DNA of 64,000 bases from an uncultured Lachnospiraceae bacterium (GTDB taxonomy: Bacteria; Bacillota; Clostridia; Lachnospirales; Lachnospiraceae): contig CACWHK010000002.1 of assembly GCA_902760755.1 (NCBI GenBank), positions 61,059 through 125,058 of the forward strand. The letters are read 5' to 3'. Below the pieces are notes generated by a model, which saw nothing but the letters and a program-made list of their open reading frames with translations, was not told the origin of the DNA and ran no database searches. Made by a program: the position numbers and the translations under genes. Each line of letters starts with the position of its first letter. Position 1 is the stretch's first letter. This document shows positions 50,083 to 58,194 of this stretch, piece by piece.

Positions 50083-51294
50083 CTAATTGTAGTACTCCTT
50101 GAAATTCTTGTACTGCCGGAAATGATTCTTCCACATGCGGAGCATCCGGTTCAGTCCGTTGTCCCCCTTCAGGAAGACGGGGTTCACGTATTTCTTCTCC
50201 TTCAGAAGCTTCCTCAGCTTCTCCAGATTCTCTTCCTCGTAAACGTACTTCTTTGCCACACCCTTCGGGACCATGAGCCAGAGATGCTCATACTTCGGGG
50301 TGGTGAACTCCAGCGGGTGCTCGTAGACATATTCCTCCACAAGCAGCTTTGCGATATTGATGCCGGAGCCGGTAACATAGAAGTTGGAACGGCCCTGACG
50401 GGTATTGATCTCGAAGAACTTATACTTTCCGTCTCTTCGGTCATACTTGATGTCGAAGTTGGAGAAGCCCACGTAGTTTAACTCCTCCAGCAGTGCCTTT
50501 ACGCGGTCGTAGAGCTCGCTCTTTAACTCAGTGATGATCACGGCGTGATTACCTTTGCCGTGAGGCGTATGCTCCTCTAAGAGTACATGGCCGAGGCACA
50601 TCATTTTCACACGGCCCTCGTGGTTGGAGTAGCAGGTAAGAACCCGCATATACTCATCATTTCCGGGGATCATATCCTGAAGGATCAGAGAGTCCTCATA
50701 GCCTGCCTCGAAAATGTCATTGGTAACCTTCGCCAGCTCCTCCCGGTTCTTGATGGTATAGACCTTCTCCTGGGTATCGAAGGGATGCTCCCAGTACTGG
50801 ATGCCGTTGGAGGGCTTAAGAATGATGGGAAACTTGAAGGGAAGCTCCATGGCAGGATCCATGCCCTTCCGGAAGATCACGGTTGCCGGATGATCGATGC
50901 CATGCTTATCGCAGAGCTGATAGAAGAGCTCCTTTTGCTGCAGGCTGTCCATCAGAGAGAAGTCGATATAGGGCGCGATCACATTTTCGGGAAGCTGATC
51001 CTTCACCTCTGCGAGAGTTGCAACATAGGAGTCACCGCAGCCGATGGCGATGATCTTTTTCTTCTTATGTTTGTTGGCAAACTCGGTCAGTGCGGGAAGG
51101 AGAACCTCCTTCTTATCCATCTCCGGATTCGCGGTGAAGTAGGTGATCTTGCTGTTATAGCTGGGACCCGTGGGGAATTTGCCGAACACGCGGGTCTTAA
51201 CGCCGTAGGCTTCGTAGAAGGCGCGGGCCACGCTGTAGGTGTTGATGTCGCTGGCAAAAACCACCGGGATAAAAGGCTGTGATCTGAATTCCAT
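50083..51294 (-). CDS. ATP-grasp ligase, possibly a D-amino-acid (D-aspartate-like) ligase
   Basis: A 403-residue ATP-grasp protein. An N-terminal pre-ATP-grasp domain (PVVFASDINTYSVARAF, IIAIGCGDSYVATLAEV) precedes the ATP-binding core (FPIILKPSNG, LILQDMIPGNDEYMRVLT, VGFSNFDIKYD, FFEINTRQGRSNFYVTGSG). Ligases of this shape add a D-aspartate or other amino acid to peptidoglycan precursors in some Firmicutes. It is upstream of a MurE-like gene and divergent from a racemase gene, which supports a wall role, but the substrate is inferred only from context. AGAGGA precedes the ATG. Confidence 0.8.
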   Translation of the reverse strand: MEFRSQPFIPVVFASDINTYSVARAFYEAYGVKTRVFGKFPTGPSYNSKITYFTANPEMDKKEVLLPALTEFANKHKKKKIIAIGCGDSYVATLAEVKDQLPENVIAPYIDFSLMDSLQQKELFYQLCDKHGIDHPATVIFRKGMDPAMELPFKFPIILKPSNGIQYWEHPFDTQEKVYTIKNREELAKVTNDIFEAGYEDSLILQDMIPGNDEYMRVLTCYSNHEGRVKMMCLGHVLLEEHTPHGKGNHAVIITELKSELYDRVKALLEELNYVGFSNFDIKYDRRDGKYKFFEINTRQGRSNFYVTGSGINIAKLLVEEYVYEHPLEFTTPKYEHLWLMVPKGVAKKYVYEEENLEKLRKLLKEKKYVNPVFLKGDNGLNRMLRMWKNHFRQYKNFKEYYN

Positions 51295-51340
51295 AATGAT
51301 CTGTTCCTCTCATAAAATAGTCTCATGCAATGCAGAAATC

Positions 51341-51373
51341 ATTATACCACTTTGCGTCATTATGTGGTACAAT
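51341..51373. promoter_or_regulatory. Divergent promoter region with inverted repeat
   Basis: A minus-strand -10 TATAAT (51341-51346) and a plus-strand -10 TACAAT (51368-51373) face away from each other. TACCAC (51345-51350) and GTGGTA (51364-51369) form an inverted repeat that overlaps both. One regulator bound here could control the ligase operon and the racemase together. The -35 boxes are not clear. Confidence 0.5.
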
Positions 51374-51450
51374 ATTTTTAGCATGCGGGTCTTTGCGCAG
51401 CGCATGGAAAGCAGCATGCGAATTACCTGAAGAGTTAGGATTTTTGTACC

Positions 51451-52161
51451 ATGGAAAAGACAAAGCATACGCTTGGAATCCTCGGAGGCATGGGCCCGGA
51501 GGCAACCAGCGTACTCTATAAGAGAATCACGGACCGGACCGTTGTTTCCTGCGATCAGGAGCATATCGATATACTGATCTACTCCCACGCAGGGCTGCCG
51601 GACCGGACCGGGTGTATCCTCTGCGGAGAAGGGGAGCAGCTCTGGGAGAAGCTGGCGAAGGATGTGCAGATGCTGAAGACAGCCGGGTGTGAATATCTGG
51701 CAGTTCCCTGCAACACCTGCCACTATTTCGGAGAGCGGTTCCAGAAGGAAATGGACGGCCATTTCATCAACATGATCGAGGAAACCGCAAAATACGTGGC
51801 GGAGCGTAGATACCGGAAGGTGGGGATCCTGGCCACGGACGGAACGGTGAAGGCGGATCTTTACCGGAAGGCCTTAAATACGCTGGACATCGAAGCGGTC
51901 TATCCGGATGAGGAGCACCAGAAGGCAGTCATGTCGCTGATCTACGACCAGATCAAGCGCGGAGAGAAGGGTGACAAGCATCTCTTCCAGGGAATCGCGC
52001 AGCATATGCACGGTCAGGGCTGCGAGGCAGTGATCCTGGCATGTACGGAGCTTTCGGTCTTTGCGGTGAACTATGAGCTGACCGGCGGATTCTATATCGA
52101 TGCCATGGAGGCTCTGGCCAGACGGTGTATCGAAAGCTGCGGAGGAGAGTACTCCTATTAG
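51451..52161 (+). CDS. Aspartate/glutamate racemase-family protein
   Basis: A 236-residue PLP-independent racemase. It has the N-terminal GILGGMGPEATSVLYKRI, the first catalytic Cys in AVPCNTCHYF, and the second in ILACTELSVF; both cysteines needed for two-base racemisation are present. The sequence fits the aspartate racemase group better than the MurI group. D-aspartate made here could be the substrate of the ATP-grasp ligase encoded divergently. It could also act on glutamate or other amino acids. Confidence 0.88.
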   Translation: MEKTKHTLGILGGMGPEATSVLYKRITDRTVVSCDQEHIDILIYSHAGLPDRTGCILCGEGEQLWEKLAKDVQMLKTAGCEYLAVPCNTCHYFGERFQKEMDGHFINMIEETAKYVAERRYRKVGILATDGTVKADLYRKALNTLDIEAVYPDEEHQKAVMSLIYDQIKRGEKGDKHLFQGIAQHMHGQGCEAVILACTELSVFAVNYELTGGFYIDAMEALARRCIESCGGEYSY

Positions 52162-52191
52162 TTTTGAAAATGTATGGCAAGGGGGGAAGGT

Positions 52192-52821
52192 ATGAGGAAA
52201 GTTGTGATCACACTGGCAAGACAGCACTGCTCCGGCGGATTGAAGGTCGGAAAACGTCTTGCGGAAGAACTGGGCATCTGCTGCTATGACAGTGAGATGT
52301 TCCGTCTGGTCTCGGATGATCAGGCGATGCATGACAACCGCGTTGCACATGATGCGAGGATCAAGGATACCCACCTCTTTGATGTGGCGAAGGAAACCTT
52401 CGATGAGCATCCGGATGACGAGCTGCTGGAGAAGGATGAGCTGCTGCTGATGAAGAACATGTTCGAGTATCAGTCGGATATCATCCGAAAGCTGGCGGAT
52501 CAGGAGTCCTGCGTCATCGTGGGACGCTGTGCAAACCATATTCTGAAGGACCGGGAGGACACCCTCAGCGTCTTCATCCATGCACCCATGGATTTCCGGC
52601 TCAGGAGGGCATCCTCCATCCACAACCTTCCGGAGAAGGAGCTGGAGCTCTATGTCCGGAATACGGATGAGCGAAGAGCCAGCTACTATCATATCTACAC
52701 CGGCGGAAACTGGCTGGACACCACCAATTATGAGCTGTCGCTGGATGCAAGCCGTTTCGGGATTCGGGGCTGCGCGGAAATGATCCAGAAGTATCTGAAG
52801 ATCCGTTTCCCGGAGGAATAG
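52192..52821 (+). CDS. Cytidylate-kinase-like protein
   Basis: A 209-residue P-loop-like nucleotide-binding protein of the cytidylate-kinase-like family: VVITLARQHCSGGLKVGKRLAEEL at the start, VIVGRCANHIL, and FIHAPMDFRLRRA. The P-loop is atypical (RQHCSGGLKVG in place of GxxGxGK), which is normal for this subfamily. Substrate unknown. GGGGGAAGG favours ATG 52192 over ATG 52174. Confidence 0.82.
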   Translation: MRKVVITLARQHCSGGLKVGKRLAEELGICCYDSEMFRLVSDDQAMHDNRVAHDARIKDTHLFDVAKETFDEHPDDELLEKDELLLMKNMFEYQSDIIRKLADQESCVIVGRCANHILKDREDTLSVFIHAPMDFRLRRASSIHNLPEKELELYVRNTDERRASYYHIYTGGNWLDTTNYELSLDASRFGIRGCAEMIQKYLKIRFPEE

Positions 52822-52879
52822 AAGAGAATAAGAACGTATATCCCATAGAATAAAATGACGTGAGAAGGAGAAGAACAGC

Positions 52880-54316
52880 ATGAAGAAAGTTGCTTATATC
52901 GCATCCGAGTGTGTACCCTTTATCAAGACCGGTGGTCTGGCAGACGTAGTGGGAACACTTCCGCAGAAGTTTGACCGGAAGGAATATGATGTGCGTATCA
53001 TCATTCCGAAGTATATGTGTCTTCCGGAGAAGTATCGGAACAACATGAAGTATCTGACCCATTTCCATATGGACATCGGCTGGAAGCAGCAGTATGTCGG
53101 GGTTATGTATCTGGAGTATGAAGGCGTTCCGGTATACTTTATCGATAACGAGTATTACTTCAACGGTTACAACATTTACGGAGATCTGAAATGGGATATT
53201 GAGAAGTTCTGCTACTTCTCGAAGGCAGCACTTTCCATCCTGCCAAGCATCGGCTTCCAGCCGGACATCATTCACTGCCATGACTGGCAGGCAGGTCTGG
53301 TGCCGGTTTACCTTCGGACCATGTTCTCCAACAATCCGTTCTACAGCAACATGAAGTCCATCATGACCATCCATAATCTGCAGTTCCAGGGGAACTGGGA
53401 TATTGATACCATCAAGGATTATTCCGGACTTCCGGACTACGTGTTCACGCCGGATAAGCTGGAGCTGAACAAGGATGCGTCCATGCTGAAGGGCGGTCTT
53501 GTCTATGCGGATAAGATCACCACGGTTTCGAATACCTATGCACAGGAGATTCAGACGCCGTACTTCGGCGAGGGCCTGGACGGTCTGCTGCGTGCCCGCT
53601 GGCAGTCCCTCTGGGGTATCATCAACGGTATCGATTACGAGGTATATGATCCCTCCAAGGATAAGAAGATCCCGCATAAGTACAACCTGAAGAACTTCAA
53701 GAAAGAGAAGATCAAGAACAAGGTGGCTCTGCAGAAGGAGCTGCACCTGCCGGAGGATCCGAATGCATACATGATCGGTATCGTATCCCGTCTTACGGAT
53801 CAGAAGGGTCTGGACCTGATCGACCGTGCCATGAATGATATCATGACCGACGGAACCCAGCTGGTGGTTCTGGGTACCGGTGACCGGAGATACGAGGATA
53901 TGTTCCGGTACTATCAGGGCATTCACCCGGCAAAGCTTTCGGCAAATATCTACTTCAGCGATGAGCTGTCTCATAAGATCTACGCGGCCTGCGACGCCAT
54001 TCTGGTACCCTCCAGATTTGAGCCCTGCGGCCTGACACAGCTGATGGCACTGCGCTACGGTGCGCTGCCTATCGTTCGTGAGACCGGTGGTCTGAAGGAT
54101 ACGGTACAGCCGTACAACGAGTTCGAAGGAACCGGAACCGGATTCTCCTTCGCAAACTACGATCCGAGAGAGCTTCTGAATACCATCAATTATTCCAAGC
54201 GGATCTTCTTCGACGACAAGGATGCATGGGCAGCCATGCAGAAGCGTGCGATGGAGCAGAACTTCAGCTGGGATAATTCCGCGAAGATCTACGAGGATCT
54301 GTATAACCAGATTTAA
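52880..54316 (+). CDS. glgA: Glycogen synthase (ADP-glucose)
   Basis: A 478-residue GT5 glucosyltransferase extending alpha-1,4-glucan from ADP-glucose. It has KTGGLADVVGTLPQ near the N-terminus (ADP-glucose binding), HDWQAGLVP, SRLTDQKGLDL, and SRFEPCGLTQLMALRYGALP at the catalytic E-x7-E region, plus ETGGLKDTV. The length is normal. No other glycogen genes are nearby. It is followed 12 bp later by rqcH. Confidence 0.95.
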   Translation: MKKVAYIASECVPFIKTGGLADVVGTLPQKFDRKEYDVRIIIPKYMCLPEKYRNNMKYLTHFHMDIGWKQQYVGVMYLEYEGVPVYFIDNEYYFNGYNIYGDLKWDIEKFCYFSKAALSILPSIGFQPDIIHCHDWQAGLVPVYLRTMFSNNPFYSNMKSIMTIHNLQFQGNWDIDTIKDYSGLPDYVFTPDKLELNKDASMLKGGLVYADKITTVSNTYAQEIQTPYFGEGLDGLLRARWQSLWGIINGIDYEVYDPSKDKKIPHKYNLKNFKKEKIKNKVALQKELHLPEDPNAYMIGIVSRLTDQKGLDLIDRAMNDIMTDGTQLVVLGTGDRRYEDMFRYYQGIHPAKLSANIYFSDELSHKIYAACDAILVPSRFEPCGLTQLMALRYGALPIVRETGGLKDTVQPYNEFEGTGTGFSFANYDPRELLNTINYSKRIFFDDKDAWAAMQKRAMEQNFSWDNSAKIYEDLYNQI

Positions 54317-54328
54317 CGGAGTTTACAA

Positions 54329-56080
54329 ATGGCATACAATGGCATTACAGTCAGCGCGGTGGCGGAGGAGATCCGTCGCCGCGCTGTTGGCGGAAGAGTC
54401 GTGAAGCTGCAGCAGCCGGAGAAGGATGAACTGCAGATCACGATCAAAAAAGAAAAGGATACCGTAAGACTGCTGCTTACGGCAGATGCAGGACTGGCCA
54501 GGGCATGTATCACGGAGAAGCAAAAGCCCTCTCCGATGACGGCACCGGCCTTTCTTATGCTGCTTCGAAAGCATATCGGAAGCGGACGTCTGGTGTCCGT
54601 GGAGCAGCCCGACTTCGAACGGATCCTCGTGTTCACCTTTGAACACCTGGATGAAATGGGAGACCCCTCGGAGAAGCACCTCATTGTGGAAATGATGGGC
54701 CGCTACAGCAATCTGATCTTCGTGGATAAGGATGGCAGGGTTCTGGACTGCGTGCACCGGGTAACCCCGGATATCAGCTCCGTACGGACCGTGCTCCCGG
54801 GCGTTCCCTATGAATCAGCGCCCTCCCAGGGAAGACGGAATCCCATGGAGGAAACAAGGGAAGGCTTCCTATCGGCTTTGAAGGACGCAAGCGGCATGGT
54901 TGCCAAGGTGATCCCGAACCTTTATACCGGCTTCAGCCGGGTGACCGGAGAAGAGCTGGCCAATCGGGCAGGGGTATCCGGAGATACCCATACCGAGGCC
55001 CTGACAGAAGAAATACAGGAACGTCTGGCAGACGAGTTCCTCGGGCTGATGAATAAGATCCGGGCAGGAGAGTTCGCGCCCTGTGTGGCATTTGAGGACG
55101 GAACTCCAAAGGAATTCAGCGCATTTCCGCTGACCATCTACCCGGAAGCGTACCGCAGGTCCGTAGAATCCATCTCCGAGGCACTGGAGAGCTTCTATGA
55201 CCTTCGGAGCCGTACGGCACTGATCCGGCAAAGGTCCCAGGACCTGCGGCAGGTGGTAAAGACTGCGCTGGAGCGGACTGCGAAGAAGCTGGACCTGCAG
55301 CAGGAGCAGTTTCGGGATACGGAGGACCGGGAGCAGTACAAGGTTTACGGCGAGCTGCTGAACACCTACGGCTACGGCCTTCAGCCCGGAGCAAAGGAGC
55401 TTACCTGTACGAACTATTATGACGGGCAGGAGATCACCATCCCGCTGGATCCGACCCTTACGCCAGGAGAGAACAGCAAGCGATACTTTGAAAAGTATAA
55501 CAAGAAGAAACGGACCTACACCGCACTTCTGGAACAACTGGAGACTACACGGCAGGATCTGGAATACCTTCGCAGCGTGTCTTTGGCCCTGACCATGGCT
55601 GAGAACGAATCTGACCTGGCAGAGCTTCGTAGAGAGCTGCAGGAAAGCGGATACATCCGTTCCGGCGGGTCAAAAAAAGGCAAGCGGAAGGAAGCACCTG
55701 CCCGGCCCCTGCATTTTGAGACCGAGGACGGCTACCATATCTACGTGGGTAAGAACAACCTGCAGAATGAAGCCCTGACCTTCGAGTTTGCCTCCGGAAA
55801 TGATATGTGGTTCCACGCAAAACAGCGCCCCGGCTCCCACGTGATCGTAAAGCGGGAGGGACGGGAAGAACTGCCGGACCACATCTACGAGATCGCAGCA
55901 GGCCTTGCAGCCTACTACTCCTCCGGACAGGATGCTCCGAAGGTGGAGGTAGACTACACCGAGCGCCGCAACCTCCACAAATCCCCGGGCCAGCCCAAGG
56001 GGTTCGTGATCTATCACACGAATTACTCGATGCTGGTGACACCAGATAGATCGAAAGTACAGGAAGTTGAAACAATGTAG
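54329..56080 (+). CDS. rqcH: Ribosome quality control protein RqcH (NFACT family)
   Basis: A 583-residue NFACT protein. The N-terminal NFACT-N domain (about 1-210) has GITVSAVAEEIRRRAVGGRV and EMMGRYSNLIFVD; helical HhH and coiled-coil parts follow (about 290-450); the C-terminal NFACT-R domain has YHIYVGKNNLQNEAL, NDMWFHAKQRPGSHVIV and KPSPGQPKGFV-like KSPGQPKGFVIY. It binds stalled 50S subunits and adds C-terminal alanine tails to the nascent chain for degradation. It was long annotated as a fibronectin-binding protein. Confidence 0.93.
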   Translation: MAYNGITVSAVAEEIRRRAVGGRVVKLQQPEKDELQITIKKEKDTVRLLLTADAGLARACITEKQKPSPMTAPAFLMLLRKHIGSGRLVSVEQPDFERILVFTFEHLDEMGDPSEKHLIVEMMGRYSNLIFVDKDGRVLDCVHRVTPDISSVRTVLPGVPYESAPSQGRRNPMEETREGFLSALKDASGMVAKVIPNLYTGFSRVTGEELANRAGVSGDTHTEALTEEIQERLADEFLGLMNKIRAGEFAPCVAFEDGTPKEFSAFPLTIYPEAYRRSVESISEALESFYDLRSRTALIRQRSQDLRQVVKTALERTAKKLDLQQEQFRDTEDREQYKVYGELLNTYGYGLQPGAKELTCTNYYDGQEITIPLDPTLTPGENSKRYFEKYNKKKRTYTALLEQLETTRQDLEYLRSVSLALTMAENESDLAELRRELQESGYIRSGGSKKGKRKEAPARPLHFETEDGYHIYVGKNNLQNEALTFEFASGNDMWFHAKQRPGSHVIVKREGREELPDHIYEIAAGLAAYYSSGQDAPKVEVDYTERRNLHKSPGQPKGFVIYHTNYSMLVTPDRSKVQEVETM

Positions 56081-56168
56081 TTACATTCACTGTCAGACAG
56101 TGCCAATCCAGGCGCGCAATCACCAACAACAGCATCCGTGGCAAAGGATCAAGCGGCGTGGCTAATGG

Positions 56169-56197
56169 TTGAAAAGAAACCTGATTTGCGTTATAAT
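56169..56197 (+). promoter_or_regulatory. Sigma-A promoter of the yicC-gmk operon
   Basis: TTGAAA (56169-56174), a 17-base spacer, and a perfect TATAAT (56192-56197), 84 bp upstream of yicC. The gap from rqcH (200 bp) is otherwise without visible genes. Confidence 0.8.
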
Positions 56198-56280
56198 AAG
56201 ATGCTATGGCTTTTTGAGATAATAGTATTTGTTTTCAGCGTTTATGGTTATAGCGAACGACATTTGTATGGAGAAGATGC

Positions 56281-57162
56281 ATGATTCAGAGTATGACCGG
56301 CTTCGGCCGTGCAGAGTTGATCGATGAAAAAAGAAAGCTGATCGTGGAAATGAAATCCGTGAACCACAGGTACGCGGACATCACGATCAAAATGCCCCGC
56401 AGGCTGAACCGGTTCGAGGCAGCCATCCGAAATGTTCTGAAGGACTATATCGCCAGAGGCAAGGTAGATGTGTTCATCACCTACGAGAACCTGGCGAATT
56501 CAGAAGTGGCAGTACGCTACAACCGGGATATCGCCGCAGAGTATGTGAAATATCTTCGGGAGATGAATCAGGAATTCTCCCTGCAGGAAGAGCTGAAGGC
56601 AACAGCCGTCGGACGATTCCCCGAGGTGTTCACCCTGGAGGAAGCTGCAGAAGAGGATGACGACGAGCTGTACGCATCCCTGGAGCAGGTGGTACGGGAA
56701 GCCGGCGAGCGCTTCGTACAGGCAAGAACCGTGGAAGGCGAGAATCTGAAGAAGGACCTTCTCATGAAGGTTACCGAGCTTCGCGGCCTGGTGGAGAAGA
56801 TCGAGGCACTTTCCCCTGCGATCATTGAGGATTATAAGGTCCGTCTCCGTGAGAAGATGGACGAGTTCCTGCAGAGAAACGATATCGACGAGAACCGGAT
56901 CGCTGCCGAGGTAACCATCTTTGCAGATAAGATTTCCGTGGATGAGGAAATGGTGCGCCTCCGGAGTCATGTGGACGGTGTCCGAGGAATCCTGGAGGAG
57001 GGCGGTGCCGTAGGACGGAAGCTGGACTTCATCGTTCAGGAAATGAACCGCGAAGCGAATACCACACTGTCCAAGGCAGGGTCGCTGGACGTGACGGATC
57101 TCGGCATCGAGCTGAAGACCCTGATCGAGAAGATCCGGGAGCAGATCCAGAATCTGGAGTGA
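56281..57162 (+). CDS. yicC: YicC/YloC-family endoribonuclease
   Basis: A 293-residue protein with the conserved start IQSMTGFGRAE, VEMKSVNHRYADI, LNRFEAAIRNVLKDYIARGKVDVFI, and the C-terminal GRKLDFIVQEMNREANTTLSKAG. Members cut RNA and influence RNA turnover and late-growth survival. It heads the yicC-gmk-rpoZ-priA run that is common in Firmicutes. Confidence 0.93.
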   Translation: MIQSMTGFGRAELIDEKRKLIVEMKSVNHRYADITIKMPRRLNRFEAAIRNVLKDYIARGKVDVFITYENLANSEVAVRYNRDIAAEYVKYLREMNQEFSLQEELKATAVGRFPEVFTLEEAAEEDDDELYASLEQVVREAGERFVQARTVEGENLKKDLLMKVTELRGLVEKIEALSPAIIEDYKVRLREKMDEFLQRNDIDENRIAAEVTIFADKISVDEEMVRLRSHVDGVRGILEEGGAVGRKLDFIVQEMNREANTTLSKAGSLDVTDLGIELKTLIEKIREQIQNLE

Positions 57163-57237
57163 TCCGGGATTAAACAGAACTATGACAGGAATCGAATCCA
57201 TTGCTTTGCAGTATGACAGGAAGAGAGGATGATCTAC

Positions 57238-57870
57238 ATGGAAAAAAAGGGACAACTGATCGTAATCTCCGGCTTCTCCGGAGCGGGCAAGGGAACCGTG
57301 GTTAAGGAGCTGGTCAGCAAGTACGGATACAGCCTTTCAATCTCAGCCACCACACGTGCTCCGAGACCGGGAGAGGTGGACGGAAAGGATTATTACTTCA
57401 AGACGGAAGCGGAGTTCCGCAACCTGATCGATTACAACGGCCTGATCGAGTGGGCACAGTACGTGGATAACTTCTACGGAACTCCCCGGAAGTTCGTTGA
57501 GGATGAGCTGGCAGCAGGCAGGGACGTGATCCTGGAGATCGAGGTTCAGGGAGCTACCATCATCCGGAAGCAGTATCCGGATGCCATGCTTCTTTTCATC
57601 ACCACAAAGGATGTGGCAACCCTTCGGGAGCGCCTGTCCGGACGCGGCTCCGAGACCGAGGAGCAGGTGCGAAAGAGGCTCCAGCGGGCAGCGGAAGAGT
57701 CCGCAATGATCGATACTTACGATTATATCATCATAAATGATGATTTAAATACTTGCATAGATACCGTACATTCGGTTATACTAGGCGGTAAATGTAAACG
57801 CGAACGGAATGTAGAGTTCATCAAAGCCCTGCAGGCCGATTTTAGTGACGAGGAGGAAAGTAACTCATGA
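57238..57870 (+). CDS. gmk: Guanylate kinase
   Basis: A 210-residue enzyme that makes GDP from GMP. P-loop GFSGAGKGTV, GMP-binding SISATTRAPRPGEVDGKDYY, EWAQYVDNFYGT, and lid ERLSGRGSETEEQVRKRL. GAGAGG is nine bases from ATG 57238 and directly abuts ATG 57229, so 57238 is chosen. Its stop overlaps the rpoZ start. GDP from this enzyme is also the acceptor for the alarmone synthetases. Confidence 0.96.
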   Translation: MEKKGQLIVISGFSGAGKGTVVKELVSKYGYSLSISATTRAPRPGEVDGKDYYFKTEAEFRNLIDYNGLIEWAQYVDNFYGTPRKFVEDELAAGRDVILEIEVQGATIIRKQYPDAMLLFITTKDVATLRERLSGRGSETEEQVRKRLQRAAEESAMIDTYDYIIINDDLNTCIDTVHSVILGGKCKRERNVEFIKALQADFSDEEESNS

Positions 57871-58106
57871 TTCATCCGTCTTACACAGACCTGATGGAGG
57901 TCGTAAACAAGGAAGTAGAGCCGGGCGAGCAGCCGGTGGTTCAGAGCCGGTATTCCATCGTGCTGGCAACAGCAAAGAGAGCAAGACAGCTGGTAGCCGG
58001 TCTTGATACACCGTTGGTTGAGAACTGGGAGGGCAGAAAGCCCCTTTCCATCGCAGTGGATGAGCTGTACCAGGGTAAGGTTAAGATCGTTGGTGACGAG
58101 GATTAA
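57867..58106 (+). CDS. rpoZ: RNA polymerase omega subunit
   Basis: A 79-residue small subunit with the omega core (HPSYTDLMEVV, SRYSIVLATAKRARQLV, KPLSIAVDELYQGKVKI). It aids assembly of RNA polymerase. The ATGA overlap with gmk couples their translation, a widely conserved pair. Confidence 0.95.
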   Translation: MIHPSYTDLMEVVNKEVEPGEQPVVQSRYSIVLATAKRARQLVAGLDTPLVENWEGRKPLSIAVDELYQGKVKIVGDED

Positions 58107-58120
58107 TGAATGAGATCGTT

Positions 58121-58145
58121 AAGCAGGTGGCGGCGTCACCTGCTT
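58121..58145 (+). terminator. Hairpin between rpoZ and priA
   Basis: AAGCAGGTG (58121-58129) pairs with CACCTGCTT (58137-58145). Only scattered T residues follow, so it may weaken rather than stop transcription into priA. Confidence 0.5.
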
Positions 58146-58194
58146 TACGCTTCTTTTCGGAGGATACGCCCGAAGGACTGAGGGGGAGGTACGG

